Shown: positions 25,271 to 34,528, counted from the stretch's first letter. The stretch is DNA of 64,000 nucleotides from Scalindua sp964437425 (GCA_964437425.1 CAYTGO010000007.1:1-64000); one strand, 5' to 3'. Program-made: numbers and translations. The notes: a model not told the origin generated them from the sequence alone.

Positions 25271-26289
25271 ATGCCTATTACGTTTAAACAATTAAAAACG
25301 CTTGAAGATCTAAACCCTTGTGAGGATCTACAGGAAGCAGTATGGAAATTTAATAAGAACGATATAATACCTCCAAGATTTATGCGGGTATTATGCAAAC
25401 ATGGCGGATTTGCAATGGGCGCCTTTGATGACAACACAATGATAGGCTTTGTTTTTGGCGTTCCCGCGATTCATTATGGGCGGCCGTCACAACATTCACA
25501 CATGCTGGCAGTGTTACCTGAATATCGTAACCACAACGTTGGATATAAACTAAAAACCGCCCANNNNNNNNNNNNNNNNNNNNNNNNNNNNNNNNNNNNN
25601 NNNNNNNNNNNNNNNNNNNNNNNNNNNNNNNNNNNNNNNNNNNNNNNNNNNNNNNNNNNNNNNCAGTGTTACCTGAATATCGTAACCACAACGTTGGATA
25701 TAAACTAAAAACCGCCCAACGGGAAGAAGCCCTGAACCGCAATATAGACCTCATAACATGGGCTTTCGATCCGCTGCAATCCAAGAATGCCCACCTGAAT
25801 ATAAACAAACTGGGAGTCATTGCCTGTAGCTACGATATAAATTTGTACGGAGAAACCTCTTCAAGCAAATTACACAGTGGACTGGGCACAGACCGCCTCC
25901 TCGCGGAATGGTGGCTTACGAGTGATAAAGTTAAAACTATTATTGACGGACATACTCGTGATGCAGAGAAAAAATCGCCTGCAAAAGGACTAAACATAAA
26001 CAGAACGGAGTACGATAAGCAGGGATTACTTATTCCTGTTGAACCGGATTTATCACTGACAGATGACGTGTTGCTACTGGAGATACCGGCTGATATTGAC
26101 GAAATAAAAATCTCCAATATTGAAGCTGCACACAAGTGGCGTGACCTTGTCCAGAAAGCGTTTCTCCACTATTTTGATTCCGGGTATTTCGTTAATTCTT
26201 TGCAAGTAGAACGAGATGGTGACACCCGACGAGTCTCCTATGTTTTGGAACGTCTGACAACGCCATACAAATCTATGACTTATGATTGA
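25271..26289 (+). CDS. GNAT-superfamily acetyltransferase-like protein (interrupted by an assembly gap)
   Basis: Resembles COG3375-type predicted acetyltransferases. The 100-N gap (25564-25663) is flanked by an exact 55-nt repeat; removing one copy and the Ns gives 864 nt, a continuous 287-residue protein. The acetyl-CoA-binding core is seen as SHMLAVLPEYRNHNVGYKLK, the usual L-V-P-x-Y-R/Q-x-x-G/N-x-G-x-x-L pattern, and FDPLQSKNAHLNINKLGVIA follows. DRLLAEWWL suggests the extended C-terminal part typical of that group. No ribosome binding site is obvious. Substrate unknown; it faces divergently from the racemase fusion gene. Confidence 0.8.
25564..25663. other. Assembly gap (100 Ns) with duplicated flanks
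   Basis: Exactly 100 Ns. The 55 nt at 25509-25563 recur exactly at 25664-25718, so the true gap length is zero after overlap. Confidence 0.9.
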
Positions 26290-26715
26290 AAGAGCTTTTC
26301 AAATGATTTAAGTTATGAAAAAGCTACGTACTTTATTAATAATAAATTATTACACTAAAAGCTTATTATTTCTCGTAAAGCGTTAAAATGTTAAGTATAT
26401 ATAAAGATTGAACATATAGAAACGGCATGTATTTTGAGGCAGGAAAAAGTCAATTTTCATGAGACATATGGAAGATATTTTGGTAGAATGCGACCTCAAA
26501 TTAATTGAAAGAGGGTAAGCAGGATAGAGAATAGATAAAGCAAGAAGAAACTTGATATTTAATTGATCCCCTTAAATCTATTGGTTTTTTGAAATCCAAA
26601 ATTCCTATAGATTTTTTTCATTTATAGACATCTTCGTTTTTTATGTCATTTTATGTTTCGGAAGTTAGCAAGATTATTTTAACAAGTAAAAATAAGAAAG
26701 ATTTAAGAGAGACAA
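26290..26715. other. 426-nt gene-free region
   Basis: Two hairpins are visible: AGCTTTTCA (26293-26301) with TGAAAAAGCT (26316-26325) right after the GNAT stop, and a second at 26574-26618 listed separately. The rest is AT-rich with no supported ORF, tRNA or repeat. The KamA promoter must lie in the last 100 nt, but no clear hexamer pair is seen. Confidence 0.5.
26574..26618 (+). terminator. AT-rich hairpin with T tract
   Basis: AAATCTAT (26574-26581) pairs with ATAGATTT (26607-26614), followed by more T residues. It could end transcription from the GNAT side and so insulate the KamA gene. The stem is weak because it is nearly all A-T. Confidence 0.4.
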
Positions 26716-27843
26716 ATGTACAAATTTAGGAAAGAACCCTGGCAAGAAGAAGGACAGTGGCAGGAACAGATCAAAGACCAGGTAGATACATTAGAGCAGC
26801 TAAGTCAATATATAAATATTACTCCCGACGAAGAAGAAGCAATAAAAACGCTAAAAATGAGATGGGGAACAACGCCGTACTATGCAGCGCTTATGGACAA
26901 AGACGACCCTGACTGCCCTGTCAGAAAAATGATTATCCCTTCGATGAAGGAAAGTGAAAATACATATGGAATTCCAAATTATTTAGTGATTAAAGAAAAT
27001 AGAGAGAAAACTGACAGGTTTGGAGAAGACGAAAAAAGACCTGATAGTGTTGCAAGGCAGTATATTGACAGAGTCGCATTTACCATTACAGATGTATGTC
27101 CAAGCTATTGCAGGTATTGTTTCAGGAGAGAAGCTGTAATTGACAAGGATCTACGTTTACGATTTGATGTTGACGAAGGATTAGAATGGATTCGAAATCA
27201 CGAAGAGATCCGTGATGTATTACTGACTGGAGGAGATCCATTTATGTTGTCAGATGAGAACATAAAGTATCTAATTGAAAGTCTTCGAAGTATTCCACAT
27301 CTTGAAATGATCCGGATACACACAAAGATGCCAATTACCTGCCCACATCGAATAACAGAAGGCCTTCTTGATATATTAGGGCGAGAACATGATATTCCAA
27401 TCTGGATCAATGTCCACATTTGTCATCCGAAAGAGATTACTGATAAAGTAAAAAAAGTGGTCTGGGACCTACTCCATACTGGTATCAACGTCGGAAATCA
27501 GGGTGTAGTGCTGAAGGGCATAAATGATGATGTCGAAACATTCCAGAAGCTTCACCAGAAACTTCTATCCGTTCGAATAAGACCGTATTATATGTTCCAC
27601 TGTCAGCTGGCACCCGGAGTAGACCATTTCCGAGCCCCTGTGGAAAAAGGTGCGGAGCTGATCAGAGACGGAATCCGTGGCCACACAACCGGATTAGCAC
27701 AGCCGATGTATGCTGTCTCTACGAAAGTGGGAAAGATACCGTTAATGCCTGATTATTATATACAAAGTAACGGTGGTGAACATTACAAGCTACAGAGTTA
27801 CAAGGGTGAAACTCTTTACATCCCGTATATCCCTGAGGATTAA
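26716..27843 (+). CDS. KamA-family radical SAM protein (lysine 2,3-aminomutase-like)
   Basis: Radical SAM, PLP-dependent aminomutase fold, 375 residues. The cluster motif is CPSYCRYC (Cys128, 132, 135), followed by LLTGGDPFML and INVHICHPKEIT; the PLP lysine is Lys340 in KVGKIPLMP. In clostridial lysine 2,3-aminomutase two aspartates (Asp293 and Asp330) hold the substrate side-chain amine; here the matching positions are Gln297 (HCQLAPG) and Ser335 (YAVSTK), with a 2-residue deletion before the lysine. So lysine is an unlikely substrate, and it also lacks the Lys/Asn pair reported for glutamate 2,3-aminomutase. Substrate unknown. AAGAGAG precedes the ATG. Confidence 0.9.
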   Translation: MYKFRKEPWQEEGQWQEQIKDQVDTLEQLSQYINITPDEEEAIKTLKMRWGTTPYYAALMDKDDPDCPVRKMIIPSMKESENTYGIPNYLVIKENREKTDRFGEDEKRPDSVARQYIDRVAFTITDVCPSYCRYCFRREAVIDKDLRLRFDVDEGLEWIRNHEEIRDVLLTGGDPFMLSDENIKYLIESLRSIPHLEMIRIHTKMPITCPHRITEGLLDILGREHDIPIWINVHICHPKEITDKVKKVVWDLLHTGINVGNQGVVLKGINDDVETFQKLHQKLLSVRIRPYYMFHCQLAPGVDHFRAPVEKGAELIRDGIRGHTTGLAQPMYAVSTKVGKIPLMPDYYIQSNGGEHYKLQSYKGETLYIPYIPED

Positions 27844-27919
27844 ACCGCCTGCCCACAACTTCTGTTACCAGATTTGTGATGCAAAATCATCTCACGTTCG
27901 CAATTACCACTAAAATCAA

Positions 27920-28654
27920 TCAATGCTGATTCTCTGACGGAATATAATAGGACAACTGCCCATCTCGGTAGATAACAACTCTATCCGGATTTTCATTATA
28001 TAGTTGTTTTGCCAGATTATGAGGAAAGAAAACGGTATCCACCTCAACAATATCCTCCGCAAAACGATGCAGAAATCTGGCAACTGACAATCCGCATGTT
28101 AACCCAATTGCTTTTGTACTGAACCTGCCTTTAGGATGTGAACGCTTGGTACCATAGTGAAGAATATCATAGAGTTCTTCCGCCTCACTATCTGTAATAT
28201 TAAACTCAAAAATTTCAACAGCATGAGTGTTAATAGCTTTTCGCCAGTCCATGTACTGATAAAGGGTCGGAACCTTTTCGCTCATCACATCATCCGTACG
28301 TTTTGAATCCATATAACGCTTAGTTGCAAACTCCCTGTGATGACGTGCTGCCGGACCCAAATAACGAATTTGAGTAGCAAATGCACCTGCCGGATCCCAG
28401 AAAAGCGGACCTTTTGACGGACAGAATAATCGTAAAGCGGTATGTTTGCAAGAGGTCTTATGATACATGACCATTACATGAAGTTTTGCCTGTCTTGGTT
28501 TATCATCAAGACTTTTCGGATCACATTCGTTGGCATTCCAGCTCATGGGCAGCATTGGAGGATAAGAACGATGAAAACAACAACCGGCATTAATACCAAC
28601 CCCAAGGAGAAGCAAAACCGTTATGATCTTTTTTGCATTAAAATAAGTTTCCAT
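27920..28654 (-). CDS. Lipoprotein A, possible permuted papain-fold domain (paralogue of 30796-31521)
   Basis: Unnamed family. A signal ends at the lipobox INAGC; the start at ATG 28654 matches the paralogue better than GTG at 28678. The mature part has HTALRLF ... FWDPAGAF, then AVEIFEFN, YGTKRSHPKGRFST, GLTCGLSVARFLHRFAED and FPHNLAKQLYNENPDRV. A His on a strand near the start and a Cys at a helix N-terminus (LTCGLSVARFL) near the end are ordered as in circularly permuted papain-like (YiiX/LRAT/NlpC-permuted) proteins, which suggests a hydrolase or acyltransferase of the cell envelope. This is inference by pattern only. Confidence 0.65.
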   Translation of the reverse strand: METYFNAKKIITVLLLLGVGINAGCCFHRSYPPMLPMSWNANECDPKSLDDKPRQAKLHVMVMYHKTSCKHTALRLFCPSKGPLFWDPAGAFATQIRYLGPAARHHREFATKRYMDSKRTDDVMSEKVPTLYQYMDWRKAINTHAVEIFEFNITDSEAEELYDILHYGTKRSHPKGRFSTKAIGLTCGLSVARFLHRFAEDIVEVDTVFFPHNLAKQLYNENPDRVVIYRDGQLSYYIPSENQH

Positions 28655-28714
28655 AAAGTTTATACGAGCAAAACACACTGTACTGTTTAAATGAAGAATA
28701 TCCTCACCAAGCGA

Positions 28715-29764
28715 TCAAAGCCCGTAACTCAACCAAATTGGCAATACGGTGTTAATATGCATCATGAACTTCCACAGACCAACACTTTCTTCCCGGTTAC
28801 CAAAGGGATCTATAGTTTGTTTAGGGAAAGCAATACCAAAGCCAAATAAGCCAGGAGCGATAACACCATTATGGATATTATGTTGAAGCGCTCCCATCCC
28901 CTCAACTTTTATATCCCTTGGATGAAAACCAACAGCATATATTACACGATCACAACCATCTAAATAAGTTTCAATATTCTGTTTAGTGGCCTGATAACGA
29001 TATAGATTCTCTGGTATCTTGCCTAGAATATTCTCCCGCGCCCAGTCTGCAGTTGCACCCTTTAATCCTGTATTATCAAACAACGTCCAATCTTCCATAC
29101 GTAACGCAAATTTTAACGGGCTCTGATAAAAATTCACAATTCGGCTCAGACCTAGCTCCACAAGATAACGTATAATAATTATTGCAGAGTGCGAAGAACC
29201 GAATACTGCTACACTATCTACATTATCACAACACTGCTTTAATTGGCTGTAATTTAATGCATTTTCTAATATGATTTTTTTTATATTTTTATGACACAGG
29301 CGATCAGGTTCAGCGCCTATAGCAAGTATGACATTAGCAGCTTTAAATATATGCTTATCTACTGTAATTTCCCATCTACGATTATGAACAGACAGGTGGG
29401 CAGCCGTACCTTGATAAGTAGTAACCTGCCGAGACAGATGATTGCTGATCCATTGCAAAGGTTCAATGATATTGATTAATTTGCATGTGTGATGAGGGTC
29501 AACTTTTTCAATCTGAAAATGCTGCTTATTTTCTTTAAATTGAAAAGCACTACATTCATTTAGAAAGGCAAGAAACAGTTTCACGGTAGTATTACTGGAG
29601 ACGTCATACCATTTAGACCCTAAATCACCTACCTTGAATTTATCATCTATCCATAAGATCTTCTGAGCAGGTATATCATGGTCCAACAGTTTACCAACTG
29701 CAGCAATTCCTGCAGGACCCGCACCAATTACACACCATTCAAAATTTTCCTTATTGTCAGTCAT
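28715..29764 (-). CDS. FAD-dependent oxidoreductase (two-dinucleotide-binding fold)
   Basis: 349 residues. The FAD-binding Rossmann motif CVIGAGPAGIAAVGKL is at the N-terminus; the second nucleotide motif VAVFGSSHSAIIIIRYL lies near residue 190, and VIYAVGFHPRD is the typical ATG-like third block. The overall order suits the flavin monooxygenase/pyridine-nucleotide oxidoreductase group. No redox-active CxxC disulfide is present in the usual place, so a thioredoxin-reductase role is unlikely. The C-terminus (LWKFMMHINTVLPIWLSYGL) could touch the membrane. It lies between the two paralogous lipoprotein genes. Confidence 0.8.
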   Translation of the reverse strand: MTDNKENFEWCVIGAGPAGIAAVGKLLDHDIPAQKILWIDDKFKVGDLGSKWYDVSSNTTVKLFLAFLNECSAFQFKENKQHFQIEKVDPHHTCKLINIIEPLQWISNHLSRQVTTYQGTAAHLSVHNRRWEITVDKHIFKAANVILAIGAEPDRLCHKNIKKIILENALNYSQLKQCCDNVDSVAVFGSSHSAIIIIRYLVELGLSRIVNFYQSPLKFALRMEDWTLFDNTGLKGATADWARENILGKIPENLYRYQATKQNIETYLDGCDRVIYAVGFHPRDIKVEGMGALQHNIHNGVIAPGLFGFGIAFPKQTIDPFGNREESVGLWKFMMHINTVLPIWLSYGL

Positions 29765-29914
29765 AGTAAATTTGAGGAGAATGAATCCCTGGTATACACC
29801 TTAACACTATCAATTCGCACAGGTTCCATAAAACAACAATTCTTTGATAATCAAAGTGAAGATTTCAATATGTGTGAAAAGCGATGTTTTACAATAGATA
29901 AGCAGAAGTCACCA

Positions 29915-30562
29915 TTAGTTGCCGTGGAATGTAGATATATCCACAGTTTTCATCTCAATATCCGGAGGGATTGTAAACTTTTCCTCAGGAATAGAAACGC
30001 GTTCATCTATTTCAGTCGCAACCGTGGTCGTCCTTGAAAATCCAGAACCGGATATTTTCTTCAGAATAATCCCATTCCATGTACAGGTTTTGATACCGGT
30101 ATATTGCGTCTCCCAGACTACACATGGTTTTCCAATAACTCTTTCGATTTCTACTTTCCTTCCACCTGCGTCTATATTCTTATTTTCTTCATTTTTTTCT
30201 CTTTCTCTTCTCGATTGTCCAATAGAATCTTTATACTTGGGATTCCTCATCCTTATTCCTGTTCTTGCGTTAAGGTCAACGTTGTTTATCCATTGACCAT
30301 TCTCCTCAAGAAGGACTAAGGTATTTCTTGTCACCGATAACCCTCCTAACTCCATGGTTGTTGTTATGTATTTTGCCTCCCGGCTTCCCCAATCGTCATA
30401 ATAAAGAACTTCAGTCCCTGCTATGGCAGTACCATAGATTTCATATTTAATGATTCCAGTCTTTGACTTTGGATATCGGTTTGGAGTGTTTGCAGCATAA
30501 CCGGCATTTACACAGATAACAACTAACATGACAAAGAGAACGCATGAATTCAGTATCTTCAT
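29915..30562 (-). CDS. Exported protein of unknown function
   Basis: 215 residues with a clear signal peptide (CVLFVMLVVICVNAGYAAN, cleavage after AYA-type GYA). The mature part looks like a beta-rich periplasmic domain: GIIKYEIYGTAIAGTEVLYYDDWG, TTTMELGGLSVTRNTLVLL and GKPCVVWETQYTGIKTCTWNGI (parts quoted). This layout resembles small secreted domains that report on or bind lipid-like ligands, but no family is recognised. A charged, disordered stretch (RREREKNEENKN) lies in the middle. Confidence 0.6.
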   Translation of the reverse strand: MKILNSCVLFVMLVVICVNAGYAANTPNRYPKSKTGIIKYEIYGTAIAGTEVLYYDDWGSREAKYITTTMELGGLSVTRNTLVLLEENGQWINNVDLNARTGIRMRNPKYKDSIGQSRREREKNEENKNIDAGGRKVEIERVIGKPCVVWETQYTGIKTCTWNGIILKKISGSGFSRTTTVATEIDERVSIPEEKFTIPPDIEMKTVDISTFHGN

Positions 30563-30795
30563 ACAATTACACCTATTATTTTTTTACAATCAATTTTACA
30601 GGAGTCTAAATCCTTTAAAACTTAACATAAAGCAGAAACAAAATACTGGATTTTTATGCTCACATTTTCATAACAGTGAATACTAAAAAACATAGCAGGT
30701 TCTTCTTAAGATTTCCAGTCTCAAATCCAATTAATATTCAACACTGCCTACGTATTAAGCGAAAAATAAATTCTCTGCCCTTTTACTCATTAGAG

Positions 30796-31521
30796 TTACT
30801 CAACATTATTTTCAGATGGTATATAAAAGTCTAAATGTCCATCTCTATAAATAATTACTCTGTCCGGATTTTCTTTATAAAGCTGTTTTGCCAGATTGTG
30901 AGGATGCCAGACCGTATCCACCTTAACAATATCATCAGCAAAACGATGAAGGAACTTAGCAACCGAAAACCCACACAACCCCCCCATTGCATTTGTACTA
31001 AATCTACCTTTCGGATGTGAGCGCTTGGTACCATACCGAAGAATAGTCCAGATCTCTTCCGCCTGCTCATCTGAAACATTGAACTCAAAAATTTCAACAG
31101 CCTGCGTATCAATACGTTTTCGCCAATCCAGATATTGATTAAGACCAGGAACTTTTTCAACAAGCACATCATTCTCACGCACAGGCCCCTCCTTGACAGG
31201 GGCATCAAAACGCCTATGCCGCCGCGCCTGACCAGCATAATGGTGCTGAGCAGCAAAACCGCCTGCCGGATCCCAGAAAACCGGACCCTTCGTTTGGCAA
31301 TACACCCGCAAGGTAGTATGCACACAAGACGTTCCACGGTACATAACCATTACATGAAGTTTAGACTGTACAGGATCATCCTCCAGGCTTTTCACGTTAC
31401 ATTCTTTACCATACCAGGCTTTGGGTAGCATAGGAGGATTTGAACGATGATAACAACAGCCTGCCTGAAGGCCAATTCCGAAAACAAACAAAATAGATAT
31501 AATATTTTTTTTAAGCACCAA
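30796..31521 (-). CDS. Lipoprotein B, possible permuted papain-fold domain (paralogue of 27920-28654)
   Basis: 241 residues. The lipobox LQAGC follows a short signal. It shares long blocks with the lipoprotein at 27920-28654: SKLHVMVMY, FWDPAGGF, AVEIFEFN, YGTKRSHPKGRFST and PHNLAKQLYKENPDRV. The candidate catalytic pair is again a His (SCVHTTLRVYC) before and a Cys (GLCGFSVAKFLHRF) after a conserved central region. The two copies bracket an oxidoreductase and an exported protein in the same orientation, which suggests duplication within the locus followed by divergence. Confidence 0.65.
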   Translation of the reverse strand: MVLKKNIISILFVFGIGLQAGCCYHRSNPPMLPKAWYGKECNVKSLEDDPVQSKLHVMVMYRGTSCVHTTLRVYCQTKGPVFWDPAGGFAAQHHYAGQARRHRRFDAPVKEGPVRENDVLVEKVPGLNQYLDWRKRIDTQAVEIFEFNVSDEQAEEIWTILRYGTKRSHPKGRFSTNAMGGLCGFSVAKFLHRFADDIVKVDTVWHPHNLAKQLYKENPDRVIIYRDGHLDFYIPSENNVE

Positions 31522-31738
31522 AGAAACCCTCTTAATATGCCTCCTGTAAATAATACACTCTACTATCTGAAAGATAAATTTCTAGAAAAAAATATGCTTG
31601 GATAATTAGATGTATCTGGCTTTATTAAGTATTCATTAGGAACACAAAATCCTTCCTTATTTCAATCGGGATTGATATACTGGCGTCAATGTAACAATGT
31701 GCTTTGTTTTGAAATCATAATTATTACAGGAGAATAAT

Positions 31739-32848
31739 ATTAAGATTGAACGGCTTGAAATACGGGAAATTAATCTGCCTCTTGTTCATTATTTCGAAAC
31801 CAGCTTCGGAAGAACTGAAAAACGCCGTATACTTTTAACAAAGGTTTTCTGTAACGGTGCTATTGGTTATGGTGAATGTACAACCGGAGAAAAACCATTT
31901 TTCTCTCACGAGACTATTGATACTGCCTGGATTATTATAAAAGAGGTACTGGCACCAATCGCAATTGGAAAGGAGTGGACAGCGCCATCGGAGGTCGGTC
32001 TATGGTTCAAGCAGATACGTGGTCATCAGATGGCTCGCGCGGCAGTAGAAAATGCTTGTTGGGACATGACTGCCAGAATTAACAATGTGCCACTACATCA
32101 ATTACTTGGCGGAACACGAAACTACATCCCCTGCGGCGTATCTATCGGCATCCAGGATACTCCTGAACAATTGTTGGAGAAAATCAGGATTGAAATTGAA
32201 GCCGGCTATCGGCGCATAAAGATCAAGATCAGGCCAGGCTGGGATTATGATATACTCAGACTTGTCCGCAAAACCTTTCCTGATATCACTCTCTCTGTAG
32301 ATGCCAATTCAGCATATACTCTCGCAGACATCAACCTGTTAAAGAGTTTAGATGAATTCAATCTCCTGATGATAGAGCAACCACTAAGCCATGATGATAT
32401 TGTTGATCACGCACATTTACAAAAACAGATCACCACGGATATCTGCCTTGATGAACCGATTACGTCTCTCGATAAAACCCGTAAAGCTATTGAAATGCAA
32501 AGCGGCAGGATTATCAACTTAAAGCTGGGACGCGTGGGAGGCTTCAGCGAAGCTATTAAAATCCATAACTACTGCGATGAACATAACATTCCGGTTTGGT
32601 GCGGAGGAATGCTGGAAGCCGGTATTGGACGTTCCCATAACATAGCAATGTCAACACTTCCAGGTTTCAGTCTACCTGGTGATGTATCCGCAAGTAAGAG
32701 ATACTTTGAAGAAGACATCATCGAGCCACCAGTAACCGTCAGCAAAGATGGATTTATCAACGCTCCTCAAATGCCTGGCACAGGATATGAGCCAAGAGAA
32801 GAGCATATAGAAAGAATTACCGTAAGAAAAGAAATGCTTCCTGTGTAG
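31739..32848 (+). CDS. menC: Enolase-superfamily enzyme, o-succinylbenzoate synthase / N-acylamino acid racemase type; probable ATT start
   Basis: 369 residues, beta-barrel of the muconate lactonising subgroup. Catalytic residues are visible: RRIKIKIRPG (KxK), LSVDANSAY (Asp), LMIEQPL (Glu), CLDEPIT (Asp) and INLKLGRVGG (Lys). The pattern fits the OSBS/NAAAR branch. No ATG, GTG or TTG exists in frame until Met98 (32030), which would delete the capping domain. ATT at 31739 has CAGGAG 6 nt upstream and restores a full-length N-terminus (KIERLEIREINLPLVHYF), so a rare ATT initiation is proposed. Whether it makes menaquinone precursor or racemises acylamino acids is open. Confidence 0.85.
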   Translation: MKIERLEIREINLPLVHYFETSFGRTEKRRILLTKVFCNGAIGYGECTTGEKPFFSHETIDTAWIIIKEVLAPIAIGKEWTAPSEVGLWFKQIRGHQMARAAVENACWDMTARINNVPLHQLLGGTRNYIPCGVSIGIQDTPEQLLEKIRIEIEAGYRRIKIKIRPGWDYDILRLVRKTFPDITLSVDANSAYTLADINLLKSLDEFNLLMIEQPLSHDDIVDHAHLQKQITTDICLDEPITSLDKTRKAIEMQSGRIINLKLGRVGGFSEAIKIHNYCDEHNIPVWCGGMLEAGIGRSHNIAMSTLPGFSLPGDVSASKRYFEEDIIEPPVTVSKDGFINAPQMPGTGYEPREEHIERITVRKEMLPV

Positions 32849-32894
32849 AAACGTGATTTATCGTGTCCAATCATTGTAATTGTGACATATAAAA

Positions 32895-33287
32895 ATGAAT
32901 ACTAAATTCCTTCATATTATAATCTTTGTCTCATTCCTGCTTCCGGCATGTCAACATGACAAGGACCACCCTGATTCTATATCAAAAGTGCATCACGTTG
33001 TGGTTTGCTGGCTAAATAAACCCGGTAATGAAGAAGCGCGTCAAAAAGCAATTGATGTCTCCAGGGGATTTTCTGCAATACCTGGTGTAATCGGCGTAAG
33101 AGCGGGCAGAGTAATTCCCAGTGAAAGAGAGATCGTGGATAGCAGTTTTGATGTTGCAATATATTTGTCTTTTGAAAACGAACAGAAATTATTTGAATAT
33201 CTCAATCATCCGATACACAAAAAAGCAGTTGAGAAAATACTCGAACCACTTGTTCGTAAGGTTGTTGTTTATGACTTTATTGAATAA
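32895..33287 (+). CDS. Dabb-domain lipoprotein
   Basis: 130 residues. Signal and lipobox FVSFLLPAC, then a dimeric alpha/beta-barrel (Dabb) fold: HHVVVCWLNKPGNEEARQKA, RAGRVIPSEREIVDSSFDVA, and LFEYLNHPIHKKAVEKILEP (parts quoted) followed by the closing strand KVVVYDFIE. Dabb domains are known from stress-induced proteins and some secreted olivetolic-acid-cyclase-like proteins; substrates are rarely known. The membrane-anchored, probably periplasmic form is less usual. Confidence 0.8.
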   Translation: MNTKFLHIIIFVSFLLPACQHDKDHPDSISKVHHVVVCWLNKPGNEEARQKAIDVSRGFSAIPGVIGVRAGRVIPSEREIVDSSFDVAIYLSFENEQKLFEYLNHPIHKKAVEKILEPLVRKVVVYDFIE

Positions 33288-33397
33288 ACGGCACCTACTC
33301 GAATTAAAAATAATCGTTGTAATATATTGGCTCCACAACTATATTATGAATTCAATACAGGGTATTAACAAAATTTTGATAATTATATAATAGTTTT

Positions 33398-34528
33398 ATG
33401 CAAAACAGTTCTTTTACAAATCCTAAAATGGTAAAGCTGGCCAGGATCCTGATTATTATAGTAATCGTATGGATAGTTGCAGATTTTTTTGGTATAAAGC
33501 CTACAAGTTTTTTCCAACCTAGAATTGGAATGCGTCCGGTAACACAGCCGATTGGGGATTTAGGAGCAGATGAGAGAGCCAATATTGAGGTCTTTGAAAG
33601 AATTTCTCCTTCTGTCACATACATAACCAACAAGAGACTTCAGAGAGATTATTTTTCGTTTAACGTTATGGAAGTACCCCAGGGAACCGGCTCAGGTTTC
33701 CTGTGGGATAATAAGGGGCACGTAGTAACAAATTTCCATGTTGTCTATGAGGCTGACGAAATTGAGGTCAGATTGCAGGACGGAAAAAGCTACGACGCCG
33801 ATGTAGTGGGGGCAGACCCTGACCATGACCTGGTAGTATTACAAATCAATTCCACAAACCTTAATATTTCACCTGTGATGATCGGGAGTTCTAACGATTT
33901 GCGGGTAGGTCAAAAGGTGCTGGCAATCGGAAACCCATTTGGGCTGGATTCCACCTTGACTACTGGCGTTATCAGTGCACTAGGCAGAACAATCCAGTCA
34001 ATGACCAAAAGATATATTCACGATGTAATCCAGACAGACGCGGCCATAAACCCTGGCAATTCAGGTGGACCTCTCCTGGATTCTTTCGGCAGATTGATTG
34101 GTGTGAACACTGCCATTATAAGCCCCAGTGGTACATATTCTGGAGTTGGATTTGCCGTACCAGTGGATACGGTAAATCGAATTGTCACAAAACTGATCAA
34201 TCATGGAAAAGTAGGACGTCCGGGATTTGGCATTTCGCTTATACCGGAACATATTATGTCCAGAATAGGGATTGAAGGTGTAGGAATACTAGAAGTATTT
34301 AAGGGAAGCTCCGCTGAAGAAGCCGGTCTGAGGGAAGTAAAGCGCCTATCGAATGGGCGAATAGAGATGGGAGATATAATAATCGAAGTTGACGGCTCAC
34401 ATGTAAAAAGCAGCACCGATCTTGTTAGAATTCTGGACAGACATGAAGTTGGGGATGAAGTAGATATTGTCATTATCAGAAAGAACGTTAAAAAACCTGT
34501 ACGGATAATCATTCAGTCAGTTAATTAG
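33398..34528 (+). CDS. degP: HtrA/DegS-type serine protease with PDZ domain
   Basis: Periplasmic protease for misfolded proteins. One N-terminal membrane helix (about residues 9-30, LARILIIIVIVWIVADFFG) anchors it as in DegS. The catalytic triad is visible: TNFHVVYEAD (His), DHDLVVL (Asp) and NPGNSGGPLLD (Ser). A single PDZ domain follows (GFGISLIPEHIM through ILDRHEVGDEVDIVIIRK). With 376 residues and one PDZ the layout matches DegS rather than two-PDZ DegP. The target is not known. It stands 110 nt after the Dabb gene, probably in its own unit. Confidence 0.93.
   Translation: MQNSSFTNPKMVKLARILIIIVIVWIVADFFGIKPTSFFQPRIGMRPVTQPIGDLGADERANIEVFERISPSVTYITNKRLQRDYFSFNVMEVPQGTGSGFLWDNKGHVVTNFHVVYEADEIEVRLQDGKSYDADVVGADPDHDLVVLQINSTNLNISPVMIGSSNDLRVGQKVLAIGNPFGLDSTLTTGVISALGRTIQSMTKRYIHDVIQTDAAINPGNSGGPLLDSFGRLIGVNTAIISPSGTYSGVGFAVPVDTVNRIVTKLINHGKVGRPGFGISLIPEHIMSRIGIEGVGILEVFKGSSAEEAGLREVKRLSNGRIEMGDIIIEVDGSHVKSSTDLVRILDRHEVGDEVDIVIIRKNVKKPVRIIIQSVN

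Noticed and set aside
25117..25437. 106-codon minus-strand frame before the racemase fusion
   Set aside because: It overlaps the start of the GNAT gene on the other strand and has no family features.
22955..27843. A single beta-amino-acid solute operon of racemase fusion, GNAT and KamA
   Set aside because: The racemase gene is divergent and a terminator-like hairpin lies between GNAT and KamA, so a joint operon is not supported.
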